A program made the translations under genes and the position numbers. A model generated the notes under the pieces. It made no database searches and was not told the origin of the DNA. It worked only from the letters and a program-made list of their open reading frames with translations. A stretch of 64,000 nt of DNA from CAG-632 sp963626805 (GTDB lineage Bacteria; Bacillota; Clostridia; Lachnospirales; Lachnospiraceae): the NCBI GenBank assembly GCA_963626805.1, contig CAVFXS010000009.1, positions 28,332 to 92,331 of the forward strand, written 5' to 3'. Each line of letters begins with the position of its first letter. Positions within the stretch are counted from its first letter, which is position 1. This document shows, one piece after another, positions 52,160-60,602 of the stretch.

Positions 52160-52204
52160 CAAACAGATTTCTATATAAATGATATAGTTTTTGTAAGAAT
52201 AGTG

Positions 52205-52232
52205 ACGGAACAAGTGAATTTGTTCCGTTTTC
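52205..52232 (+). terminator. Rho-independent terminator after the P-loop kinase gene
   Basis: The stem ACGGAACAA/TTGTTCCGT (52205-52213 with 52220-52228) is followed by TT and then a T-rich stretch. Confidence 0.88.
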
Positions 52233-52253
52233 CTTTTCTTTTTGTATTTTTAC

Positions 52254-52282
52254 TTGGATTTTTTCTATATATGTTGTAGAAT
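52254..52282 (+). promoter_or_regulatory. Promoter of the DUF1015-glgB operon
   Basis: TTGGAT (52254-52259), a 17-nt spacer, then TAGAAT (52277-52282). Confidence 0.65.
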
Positions 52283-52336
52283 AAATTTATCTGTAATTTA
52301 TTGAAACGGAAGAAACAAGAAAAGGAGACATTCAGT

Positions 52337-53569
52337 ATGGCAGACATAAAGACGTTTCAGGGCTTCCGCCCAAGAGCAGATATTGTGGATCGGGTCGCTG
52401 CCCTTCCATATGATGTATATAATCGGGAAGAAGCGAAGAAAGAGGTGGAACGGGAACCACTATCATTTCTGCGGATTGACAGAGCTGAAACACAGTTTGA
52501 TGACAGTATAGACACCTATGCACCGGAGGTATATCAGAAGGCAAAAGAAATTCTGGATTCCATGATCCGGGAGGAAATGTACATTCAGGAAGACAAGCCG
52601 GTTTATTACATATATGAGCTGACAATGAATGGAAGGACGCAGACCGGACTGGTTGCCTGTGCATCCATTGATGATTATCTGAATAATATAATAAAAAAAC
52701 ATGAAAATACCAGAGAAGAGAAGGAACAGGATCGTATTCGTCATGTGGATACCTGTAATGCACAGACCGGACCGATTTTTCTGGCATACCGGGCACAGGC
52801 GGTGATTGACCGGCTGATAGCACGGATAAAGACCGCAGCACCGGTTTATCGGTTCGAGTCACCGGACGGAATCGGACATGCCGTATGGGTCGTAGACGTG
52901 GAATCGGATGTAATGACGATCTGTCAGGAGTTTCAGAAGCTTCAGGAAATATATATTGCTGACGGACATCACCGGGCAGCATCGGCTGTAAAGGTTGGAT
53001 TAAAGCGGAGAAAAGAACATCCGGATTATACCGGTAAAGAGGAGTTTAATTATTTCCTGGCTGTTCTGTTCCCCCATGATCAGCTTATGATCCTGCCGTA
53101 TAACCGGGTGGTGAAGGATTTAAATGGCATGACCAAAGAAGAGTTTCTGCAGAAGTTGTCAGAGAACTTTCGGGTGATGGAACGAGATGTGCCATTTTTG
53201 CCGACAAGAAAAGCAGAGTTTGGTATGTATCTGGAGCATACATGGTATCAGCTGTGTGTGAAACCGGAATATCTGAATACGAATCCTGTGGACGGACTGG
53301 ATGTGTCCCTTCTTCAGAATCTGGTCTTAGGTAAGTTGCTTGGAATTCAGGATCCACGAACAGATAAGCGAATTGATTTCGTTGGTGGAATCCGGGGATT
53401 AAAGGAATTGGAGAAACGGGCTGATTCTGATATGTATCTTGCATTTTCGATGTATCCGACTTCAATCATGGAATTGTTTGCAGTTGCAGATGCGGGTCTG
53501 CTGATGCCGCCGAAATCAACATGGTTTGAGCCTAAGCTTCGAAGCGGTATATTTATTCATGAATTGTAA
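52337..53569 (+). CDS. DUF1015 family protein
   Basis: About 410 residues. Conserved opening ADIKTFQGFRPRADIVDRVAALPYDVY and a central ParB-like DGHHR motif (D209-R213) plus KNAMR-like downstream elements define DUF1015. The DGHHR motif recalls the nucleotide-hydrolysing ParB/Srx fold, shared with serine kinases such as SbnI. In some clostridia the gene sits with serC-serA. Here it is beside glgB, so the serine link cannot be tested. ATG 52337 is chosen with AAAGGAGA before it. glgB follows after 12 nt. Confidence 0.85.
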   Translation: MADIKTFQGFRPRADIVDRVAALPYDVYNREEAKKEVEREPLSFLRIDRAETQFDDSIDTYAPEVYQKAKEILDSMIREEMYIQEDKPVYYIYELTMNGRTQTGLVACASIDDYLNNIIKKHENTREEKEQDRIRHVDTCNAQTGPIFLAYRAQAVIDRLIARIKTAAPVYRFESPDGIGHAVWVVDVESDVMTICQEFQKLQEIYIADGHHRAASAVKVGLKRRKEHPDYTGKEEFNYFLAVLFPHDQLMILPYNRVVKDLNGMTKEEFLQKLSENFRVMERDVPFLPTRKAEFGMYLEHTWYQLCVKPEYLNTNPVDGLDVSLLQNLVLGKLLGIQDPRTDKRIDFVGGIRGLKELEKRADSDMYLAFSMYPTSIMELFAVADAGLLMPPKSTWFEPKLRSGIFIHEL

Positions 53570-53581
53570 AGGGAGAAAAGG

Positions 53582-55786
53582 ATGAAGACAAGAAAAGATG
53601 TATTTGCAATAAACTGGATGGAAGTAGACACATTAGTGAAGGCTAAGCATGACGATCCACATCATATTCTCGGAATGCATGAATGTATTGATGATATTTA
53701 TGTAAATGTATTTCAACCGACAGCGAAGCGGGTTACAGTTATTAATGAGAAGACAAAGGAAGAATATGAGCTGGAAGCTAAGCGTGTGAGCGGATTCTTT
53801 ACCATGAAGATTCCAAAGTGCAGGCGATTTGATTACAGTATCCGGATGACAAGAGAAGATGGAACCGAGCAGAACTATATTGATCCTTATATGTTTGAAC
53901 CAGTGATTGACTCGATTGATATCAGTCTGTTTAATGAGGGGATGCATTATGAGGTTTATGAAAAGCTTGGTGCACATCCGATGACGGTGGATGGTATAAA
54001 GGGCGTTTTGTTTGCAGTCTGGGCTCCCAATGCGGAACGGGTCAGTGTGGTTGCTGATTTTAATCATTGGGACGGAAGAATCCATCAAATGCGCCGGCTT
54101 CCGTATTCCGGTATTTTTGAACTGTTTATTCCGGGCATCGGTGAGCATGAGATTTATAAATATGAAGTTCGTTCTAGAAGCGGTGAGCTGAAGATGAAGT
54201 CCGATCCGTATGGAAATGCTTCAGAACTTCGACCATGTAATGCATCGATCGTTACAGATCTTCGGAAATATGAGTGGAAGGATGATGCTTGGATACGAAA
54301 CCGGAATAAAGTGGAAGTAGACAAGGCACCGATGTCGATCTATGAGGTGTATCTGGGAGCCTGGAAACGGCCGATGGATGGCAGAGAATATTATAATTAT
54401 CGGGAGTTGGCAGTAAAACTGGCAGAATATATGAAGGATATGGGTTATACGCATGTTGAACTGATGCCTGTAATGGAGCATCCATATGATCCTTCATGGG
54501 GTTATCAGGTGACAGGATATTATGCACCGACCGCCCGCTATGGGAGTCCGGAGGATTTCATGTACTTTGTGGATTATATGCATGAGCAGGGAATCTCTGT
54601 GATTATTGACTGGGTTCCGGCACATTTTCCAAAGGATGAGAACGGTCTGGGACGGTTTGACGGAAGCTGTGTTTATGAGCATGAGGATCCGCGGCGAGGA
54701 GAACATCCACACTGGGGAACGTATATTTTTGATTACAGCAAGCCAGAGGTAAAGAACTTCCTGATTGCAAATGCTTTATTCTGGGCAGATAAGTATCATG
54801 TGGACGGAATCCGGATGGATGCGGTCGCATCAATGTTATATCTGGATTATGGACGTGACTTTGGAAACTGGCTACCGAATATGTATGGTGGAAATGAGAA
54901 CCTGGATGCCATTGATATGTTAAAACAGTTGAATACAGTTATGAAGGAACGGTATCCTGGCTGTATCATGATCGCAGAGGAGTCTACAGCATGGCCGATG
55001 GTTTCGCACCCGGTGGCTGATGGTGGTCTTGGTTTTGATTTTAAGTGGAACATGGGCTGGATGAATGATTTTCTGGGCTATATGAAGCTGGATCCATTAT
55101 ATAGAAAGTATCATCACAATGAGCTGACGTTCAGTATGGTGTATGCATATAGTGAGCATTTTGTTCTGGTGCTTTCGCATGATGAGGTGGTTCATGAGAA
55201 GGGCTCCATGATTGCTAAAATGCCGGGAGGCTATGAGGATAAATTTTCCAATCTGCGGCTGGCATACGGCTTTATGATGACACATCCGGGTAAAAAGCTT
55301 CTTTTTATGGGCCAGGAATTTGCACAATTTAAGGAATTCAATGAATCCGATGAGCTGGATTGGGGTATCTTTGAATTTGATGCACATGTCTGTATCCGGG
55401 ATTACTGCAGAGCGCTGAATCACCTGTATCAGCAGGAGCCGGCACTTTATGCACTGGATGATGATCCGGAAGGCTTTGAGTGGATCAACAGTATTGCTTC
55501 CAATGAGAGTCTGCTGGTATTTGCCAGAAAGACCGAGAAGAAGGAGGATACACTGGTGATCGTATGTAACTTCACACCGGTTGAACATGCGAATTACAGT
55601 ATCGGTGTACCGTATCCGGGCAAATATAAAGAGATTTTTACCAGTGAGGAAGAACGATTCGGCGGCGAAGGTAAGAAGAATAAGACATTAAAGCAGAGTA
55701 AAAAGGTGGTCTGCGATGAACGGGAGAATTCCATCTCCATTTATATTGCCCCATTGTCAATATCGGTATTTAAATTTTATAAATAA
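53582..55786 (+). CDS. glgB: 1,4-alpha-glucan branching enzyme
   Basis: A 734-residue GH13_9 enzyme. Two N-terminal beta-sandwich modules (including FAVWAPNAERVSVVADFNHWDG of CBM48) precede the catalytic barrel with nucleophile Asp in IRMDAVASM, acid Glu in IAEEST and the third Asp in LSHDEVVHEKG. It transfers alpha-1,4 chains to make alpha-1,6 branches in glycogen. No glgA/glgC genes are in the window. A hairpin terminator follows. Confidence 0.97.
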   Translation: MKTRKDVFAINWMEVDTLVKAKHDDPHHILGMHECIDDIYVNVFQPTAKRVTVINEKTKEEYELEAKRVSGFFTMKIPKCRRFDYSIRMTREDGTEQNYIDPYMFEPVIDSIDISLFNEGMHYEVYEKLGAHPMTVDGIKGVLFAVWAPNAERVSVVADFNHWDGRIHQMRRLPYSGIFELFIPGIGEHEIYKYEVRSRSGELKMKSDPYGNASELRPCNASIVTDLRKYEWKDDAWIRNRNKVEVDKAPMSIYEVYLGAWKRPMDGREYYNYRELAVKLAEYMKDMGYTHVELMPVMEHPYDPSWGYQVTGYYAPTARYGSPEDFMYFVDYMHEQGISVIIDWVPAHFPKDENGLGRFDGSCVYEHEDPRRGEHPHWGTYIFDYSKPEVKNFLIANALFWADKYHVDGIRMDAVASMLYLDYGRDFGNWLPNMYGGNENLDAIDMLKQLNTVMKERYPGCIMIAEESTAWPMVSHPVADGGLGFDFKWNMGWMNDFLGYMKLDPLYRKYHHNELTFSMVYAYSEHFVLVLSHDEVVHEKGSMIAKMPGGYEDKFSNLRLAYGFMMTHPGKKLLFMGQEFAQFKEFNESDELDWGIFEFDAHVCIRDYCRALNHLYQQEPALYALDDDPEGFEWINSIASNESLLVFARKTEKKEDTLVIVCNFTPVEHANYSIGVPYPGKYKEIFTSEEERFGGEGKKNKTLKQSKKVVCDERENSISIYIAPLSISVFKFYK

Positions 55787-55791
55787 ACATC

Positions 55792-55824
55792 ATAGGCGGT
55801 TTCTGACAGAGGCCGTCTATTTTA
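55792..55824 (+). terminator. Rho-independent terminator after glgB
   Basis: The stem ATAGGCGG/CCGTCTAT (55792-55799 with 55813-55820, one G-T pair) is followed by TTTT. Confidence 0.7.
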
Positions 55825-55849
55825 ATCAGTAGTTTAGTGAGGTATAATA

Positions 55850-56713
55850 ATGAATATAGTAACGAGACTGACAGCACAGACGGATATGACATTTCTTGAG
55901 GAACAGTTGAATCGGGCAGGACAGTGGCTGATTAGTAAGGCAGGAATTGTTTTGCTTGCCTTGATATGCCTTTTTATAGGATTGCGGCTGGTCAAATGGA
56001 TTATGAAGGTGGTTCGAAAATCCTTCAGTAAATCAAGGTTGGATCCAACCGTCGCTTCCTTTTTAGGCTCTATTATAAATATTTTGTTATATGTGCTTGT
56101 ATTTATCACGGTCATTTCAATTATGGGGATTCAGGTTACGTCCTTTGTAACGCTGCTTGGAACCGCAGGTGTTGCAATTGGTCTGGCTGTCCAAGGGAGC
56201 TTGTCAAATTTTGCAGGTGGAGTTTTGATTCTGGTCCTGAAGCCATTTGTGATTGGTGATTATATTAAAGAAGACACGCACGGAAATGAAGGAACCGTTA
56301 TTTCAATTGATATTTTTTATACCAGAATCCGGACATTTGACGGCAAAGTAGTGGTAATTCCAAACGGAACATTATCCAATACCAGTCTGACGAACCTGAC
56401 AAAGCAGGAGATACGCCGGATTGATTTGGTAGTGCCGGTGGAATATGAGGCGGATCTGAGGCAGGTAAAGTCAGTCCTTCAGAATGTAGTGAAGGCAGAA
56501 GCGATGATACTACAGGAAGAGCCAATTGATATTGCATTGGATGAGTTTGGAGATAGTGCCTTATCGGTAATTGTTCATGTATGGGTACCGACCGATGCCT
56601 ATTGGAATGTCAAATGGAATCTTATGGAACATATTAAACTGGCGTTCGATAAAGAAAAAATCTGCATTCCATTCAATCAGTTGGACATACATCTGGATCG
56701 TTCCAACAATTAA
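55850..56713 (+). CDS. MscS-type mechanosensitive channel
   Basis: A 287-residue small-conductance channel. TM helices near 30-55, 70-95 and the pore-lining TM3 (LLGTAGVAIGLAVQGSLSNFAGG) with Gly/Ala packing, then the beta domain (GDYIKEDTHGNEGTVISI) and the alpha/beta cage. It opens on membrane tension at hypo-osmotic shock, releasing solutes. RBS GAGG. Convergent with the XRE gene. Confidence 0.95.
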   Translation: MNIVTRLTAQTDMTFLEEQLNRAGQWLISKAGIVLLALICLFIGLRLVKWIMKVVRKSFSKSRLDPTVASFLGSIINILLYVLVFITVISIMGIQVTSFVTLLGTAGVAIGLAVQGSLSNFAGGVLILVLKPFVIGDYIKEDTHGNEGTVISIDIFYTRIRTFDGKVVVIPNGTLSNTSLTNLTKQEIRRIDLVVPVEYEADLRQVKSVLQNVVKAEAMILQEEPIDIALDEFGDSALSVIVHVWVPTDAYWNVKWNLMEHIKLAFDKEKICIPFNQLDIHLDRSNN

Positions 56714-56748
56714 ATAAATTGCAGATGAAATCTGATTTGCGAAAATTA

Positions 56749-57066
56749 TTATTTGCTTAACTCCAAAATGTTTTTGACAAGATGTGCAATATCCTGAATA
56801 CGTTCCGTAGAACAGGATTCCAGAACCTGAACCAGTACTGTATATTTTTCTTCTGAAGAAGAACCGTATAGCAGATAATCGGCAGAGGTCTGAAGTGCAA
56901 CTGCCAGGTTAGAAAGGGTATTTAAAGACATTCCTTTCTGACCGGATTCAATCGCACGTAAAAATTCAGGAGAAATTCCTGCTACTTCTGCAAGGCGTTC
57001 CACTGTCATGTGTTGTTGCTTGCGGCATTCCTGAATACGAATACCAATTTTCTTTTGATCTACCAT
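56749..57066 (-). CDS. XRE-family helix-turn-helix regulator
   Basis: A 105-residue regulator with an N-terminal HTH_3 (residues ~8-62, RIQECRKQQHMTVERLAEVAGISPEFLRAIESGQKGMSLNTLSNLAVAL) followed by a short helical dimer or regulatory part. It is divergently transcribed from argH; the intergenic region of 301 bp holds a possible operator (57326-57342). RBS GGAGG. The signal is unknown. Confidence 0.9.
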   Translation of the reverse strand: MVDQKKIGIRIQECRKQQHMTVERLAEVAGISPEFLRAIESGQKGMSLNTLSNLAVALQTSADYLLYGSSSEEKYTVLVQVLESCSTERIQDIAHLVKNILELSK

Positions 57067-57306
57067 AATTTACCTCCACTTAACATTGTATTCGAGCTCG
57101 AAAGAATGTACAGAAACCAAAAGGACGAAAAAAAGAAATACTCTCAGTTAAAACATGGAAAAATTCCGTAAATAATATTGTTTTTTACCCTTAGAGTTGC
57201 TTGTATATATAAAGAATTTTGATGTATGATTATAAAAGATATGCTTTTAGAGAAAAGTTTGAATGGAACAGGAATAGACAGTAATTGAGCCGAAACCGGA
57301 TAGGGG

Positions 57307-57335
57307 TTGAGAATTGCACACGTTTAGTGTAAAAT
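57307..57335 (+). promoter_or_regulatory. Promoter of argH with overlapping inverted repeat
   Basis: TTGAGA (57307-57312), a 17-nt spacer, then TAAAAT (57330-57335). GTGT (57327-57330) and ACAC (57337-57340) flank the -10 as a short inverted repeat. The rest of the 301-bp gap (57067-57367) is AT-rich and I see no other gene or clear element in it. Confidence 0.6.
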
Positions 57336-57367
57336 AACACCTAGAATTCGAGAAAAGAGGTAAAAAA

Positions 57368-58750
57368 ATGGCACAATTATGGGGAGGTCGTTTCACAAAG
57401 GAAACGAATCAACTGGTATACAATTTCAACGCATCCATTTCTTTTGATCAAAAGTTTTTTCGCCAGGATGTAAGGGGGAGCATTGCACATGTAACAATGC
57501 TGACATCCGTTGGAATCTTAACAGAGGAAGAGAAGAACTGCATTATACAGGGTCTACAGTCTATTGTAGAGGATGTGGAGAAGGGAAAGCTTCAGATTAC
57601 GAGCGAATACGAGGACATTCATAGCTTTATCGAAGCAAATTTAATAGCCAGGATAGGAGAACCGGGGAAAAAACTTCATACCGGACGGAGCAGAAACGAC
57701 CAGGTAGCACTGGATATGAGATTATATATCCGGGATGAGCTGGGAGAGGTGAAGGAGCTGTTAGTCGCATTGATGCAGGTACTCCATCGTCTGATGAAGG
57801 AGAATGTAGATACCTACATGCCTGGTTTTACTCATTTACAGAAGGCACAGCCAATTACATTTGCACATCATATGGGTGCTTATATGGAGATGCTGAAACG
57901 GGATTACAGCCGACTGGGTGATATTTATACGAGAATGAATTATTGCCCGCTGGGAGCTGGTGCCCTAGCAGGAACCACTTATCCACTGGATCGTGAGATG
58001 ACAGCAGAGCTGCTTGATTTTACAGGTCCGACCCTGAACAGTATGGATTCGGTTGCAGACCGGGATTATCTGATTGAAATGTTGTCTGCATTTTCAACCA
58101 TTATGATGCATTTAAGCCGTTTTTCAGAGGAGATCATTCTGTGGAATTCCAATGAATACCAGTTTATTGAACTGGATGATGCATACAGCACAGGAAGCTC
58201 CATAATGCCACAGAAGAAGAATCCGGATATTGCAGAGCTTGTACGAGGTAAGACAGGTCGTGTTTATGCGGCACTGACATCCATGCTGACTACGATGAAG
58301 GGAATTCCGCTTGCATATAATAAGGATATGCAGGAAGATAAGGAATTGACGTTTGATGCAATTGATACGGTAAAAGGTTGTCTGGCATTGTTTACAGGCA
58401 TGATCGATACAATGACACTAAACAAGGCGCACATGGAGGCAAGTGCAAGACACGGATTTACGAATGCAACCGATGCTGCGGATTATCTGGTAAATCATGG
58501 TGTTGCATTCCGGGACGCACACGGAATTGTGGGACGTCTGGTTTTGTATTGTATTGAACGAAAGATCGCACTGGATGATCTGACACTGGAAGAATTCAGG
58601 GCGGAGAGTCCGGCATTTGAAGCTGATATTTATGAGGCAATCAGTCTGAAGACCTGTGTGGCAAAGAGAAATACCATCGGAGCACCGGGACCGGATGCAA
58701 TGCAGGAAGTAATAGCGAAGAATGAGGCATATCTGAATCAGCTTAGCTGA
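57368..58750 (+). CDS. argH: Argininosuccinate lyase
   Basis: A 460-residue fumarase/aspartase-superfamily lyase. The signature GSSIMPQKKNPD is present along with the N-terminal LWGGRF and the SRNDQVA motif. It splits argininosuccinate into arginine and fumarate as the last step of arginine synthesis. argG, usually its neighbour, is not in this window, so the gene is separated from the rest of the pathway here. RBS GAGG. Confidence 0.97.
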   Translation: MAQLWGGRFTKETNQLVYNFNASISFDQKFFRQDVRGSIAHVTMLTSVGILTEEEKNCIIQGLQSIVEDVEKGKLQITSEYEDIHSFIEANLIARIGEPGKKLHTGRSRNDQVALDMRLYIRDELGEVKELLVALMQVLHRLMKENVDTYMPGFTHLQKAQPITFAHHMGAYMEMLKRDYSRLGDIYTRMNYCPLGAGALAGTTYPLDREMTAELLDFTGPTLNSMDSVADRDYLIEMLSAFSTIMMHLSRFSEEIILWNSNEYQFIELDDAYSTGSSIMPQKKNPDIAELVRGKTGRVYAALTSMLTTMKGIPLAYNKDMQEDKELTFDAIDTVKGCLALFTGMIDTMTLNKAHMEASARHGFTNATDAADYLVNHGVAFRDAHGIVGRLVLYCIERKIALDDLTLEEFRAESPAFEADIYEAISLKTCVAKRNTIGAPGPDAMQEVIAKNEAYLNQLS

Positions 58751-58817
58751 TTAGTAAATGAGTATACATGATTCCTGACAGACCGATATTATGAAATATA
58801 GGACGGGTGATGTAGTC

Positions 58818-59603
58818 ATGAATGCCATGATAGTAGGAAAAGATCAGGAAGATTTGATTTTGGAAGAACGTTTGGCAGAAATGCCGGATATGGTAATTAT
58901 TGGAAGACATAAGGATGAACGGGAGGCACAGAAGTGTCTGCAGACAAAAGAGATAGATCTGGTGATTCTGTACGAGGATCAGCCGGATATAGGCAGTCAG
59001 AAGCTGGGTAAATGGATTGCAGATCAATATCCACAGATTATTGTTCTGTATATTATCACTCACGGAGAAAAACTGGAACAGATGTTGCATCAACGACATG
59101 CAATGATTCTGCTGAAGCCTTACACAAGTGAAGAAGCAGAAGATAAGCTGGAGCTGATTCGGCTGTTGTACCGGAGCAGACAGAAACGGATATATGCCAG
59201 AACATTCGGATATTTTGATCTGTTTGTAGACGGAAATCCGGTAATGTTTAAAAGCGCAAAAGCAAAGGAACTGCTGGCACTTCTGATTGATCGACAGGGT
59301 GGTACTATTAGTTCTGATCAGATCATTGCCATTCTTTGGAGTGACAGACCCAAGGATGGTGCAACACAGTCTTTATGCAGTAAGCTGTGCAAAACATTAC
59401 AGCATGAACTGAAAGAATATGATATAGAGGAACTGCTGGTGACCTGTCGCGGAAATCGGAGAATTAATCTGGAGCTGCTGGACTGCGATCTGTATGATTT
59501 GCTGGCCGGAAAAGAAAATGCCAGAAGGCAGTACTATGGTGAATACATGACAGAATATGATTGGGCAGAATATCGTAATTATTCACTATCCAAATATATA
59601 TAA
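58818..59603 (+). CDS. SARP-like regulator with a non-phosphorylatable receiver domain
   Basis: About 261 residues. Residues 1-115 form a receiver-like fold, but the phosphoacceptor position is Tyr52 (DLVILYEDQPD) and the acidic pair is replaced by Gly-Lys (VGKDQED); Lys100-Pro101 is kept. Residues ~128-190 are a winged-helix of the SARP/Trans_reg_C kind (TFGYFDLFVDGNPVMF; ELLALLIDRQGG) with a truncated following helical region ending YYGEYMTEYDWAEYRNY. ATG 58818 is chosen over 58791. It lies 67 nt after argH and 118 nt before the Spo0A-like gene. Its control must be independent of phosphorylation. Confidence 0.75.
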   Translation: MNAMIVGKDQEDLILEERLAEMPDMVIIGRHKDEREAQKCLQTKEIDLVILYEDQPDIGSQKLGKWIADQYPQIIVLYIITHGEKLEQMLHQRHAMILLKPYTSEEAEDKLELIRLLYRSRQKRIYARTFGYFDLFVDGNPVMFKSAKAKELLALLIDRQGGTISSDQIIAILWSDRPKDGATQSLCSKLCKTLQHELKEYDIEELLVTCRGNRRINLELLDCDLYDLLAGKENARRQYYGEYMTEYDWAEYRNYSLSKYI

Positions 59604-59676
59604 GAAATCGGAAAAATACAAATAGTGACGATCAATTCCATTTGAATTCCATTATAATGCGAGGAGGCTTCCAGCA

Positions 59677-59683
59677 TTCGACG
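59677..59683 (+). promoter_or_regulatory. Near-match to an 0A box upstream of the Spo0A-like gene
   Basis: TTCGACG, the complement of a one-mismatch version of TGTCGAA, lies 39 nt upstream of the ATG and next to a TATAAT at 59684-59689. It could mark autoregulation, but a 7-mer with one mismatch is common by chance. Confidence 0.25.
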
Positions 59684-59721
59684 TATAATAAGGAATGAAA
59701 TTGTAGAGGGGAGTTGATTTC

Positions 59722-60528
59722 ATGATTAAAATGATGATTGCTGTAAATAGCAGAGATGAGGGAAAAAAATTACAGGAATATTTTGGACAAAAGCAGGATG
59801 TTGAAGTAACAGGTGTGGAGTACAATGGTCAGGGGGCGTATGACAGAATCCTTTTGTCGAAACCGGACATTGTATTAATGAATATGATACTGCCGGAACT
59901 GGATGGTCTTGGTATTATGGAAAAATTAATGGAGAATCTTGACGTGCCAAAGCTTCCTAGAGTGATTGTTATTTCTTCGGTTGACAATCCGGTTATTATG
60001 GATTGTGTCTGTCAGGCAGGTGTTGATTACTATATTATGAAGCCTTACCGACTGGAAACATTATATAATCGAGTGCTTCAGCTGCATAAACCATTGAAGG
60101 AGAGCGGATTACGAGATGTTAGAAGCTACGAGACATGTCAGAGGAGCGGGCAGAAACGAATAGGAGCAGATGCATATCTGGAAACAGAGATCACGAATGT
60201 CATGCGAAGAATCGGTGTACCTGCCCACATTAAGGGATATCAGTATATCAGAACCGGAATTATTATGGTTGTTCATGATGTTACAGTTTTAAATTATATT
60301 ACCAAGCTGTTATATCCATCAATTGCGAAGCAGTATAATACAACTGCCACCAGTGTGGAACGGGCAATTCGTCATGCAATTGAAGTGGCATGGAGTCGTG
60401 GTGATGCAGAGGTTCTACAGGAAATATTTGGCTGTACGATCAGTTCCGAGCGTGGGAAGCCAACCAATTCAGAGTTTATTGCACAGATTGCAGATAAATA
60501 CCGGTTTGGATATACCTATAATGTATAG
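59722..60528 (+). CDS. Spo0A-like regulator with a degenerate receiver
   Basis: A 268-residue protein. The C-terminal domain (~150-268) is almost that of canonical Spo0A, including HIKGYQYIR, HDVTVLNYITKLLYP, VERAIRHAIEVAWSRG and KPTNSEFIAQIADK. The receiver half keeps the fold (LDG, S85, K107) but the phosphoacceptor is Asn54 (VLMNMILPELDG) and the acidic pair is N9-S10. It therefore cannot be activated by the usual phosphorelay. It may be an extra paralogue with constitutive, antagonistic or otherwise controlled binding to 0A boxes. The canonical spo0A is usually next to spoIVB, not here. RBS GGGGAG. Confidence 0.9.
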   Translation: MIKMMIAVNSRDEGKKLQEYFGQKQDVEVTGVEYNGQGAYDRILLSKPDIVLMNMILPELDGLGIMEKLMENLDVPKLPRVIVISSVDNPVIMDCVCQAGVDYYIMKPYRLETLYNRVLQLHKPLKESGLRDVRSYETCQRSGQKRIGADAYLETEITNVMRRIGVPAHIKGYQYIRTGIIMVVHDVTVLNYITKLLYPSIAKQYNTTATSVERAIRHAIEVAWSRGDAEVLQEIFGCTISSERGKPTNSEFIAQIADKYRFGYTYNV

Positions 60529-60530
60529 AA

Positions 60531-60580
60531 TAAAAAACAGGAGACAGAATGGAGAATTTCCTGCTCTGTCTCCTGCTTTT
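60531..60580. terminator. Bidirectional terminator between the Spo0A-like gene and the UbiB-like gene
   Basis: A perfect 11-bp stem CAGGAGACAGA/TCTGTCTCCTG (60538-60548 with 60565-60575), preceded by AAAAAA and followed by CTTTT. Confidence 0.88.
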
Positions 60581-60602
60581 GACTGAACTTTAACAGGTTT
60601 AA

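Noticed and set aside
52849..52862. A tRNA T-arm-like GGTTCGAGTC
   Set aside because: It lies inside the DUF1015 coding sequence with no acceptor or anticodon arm around it.
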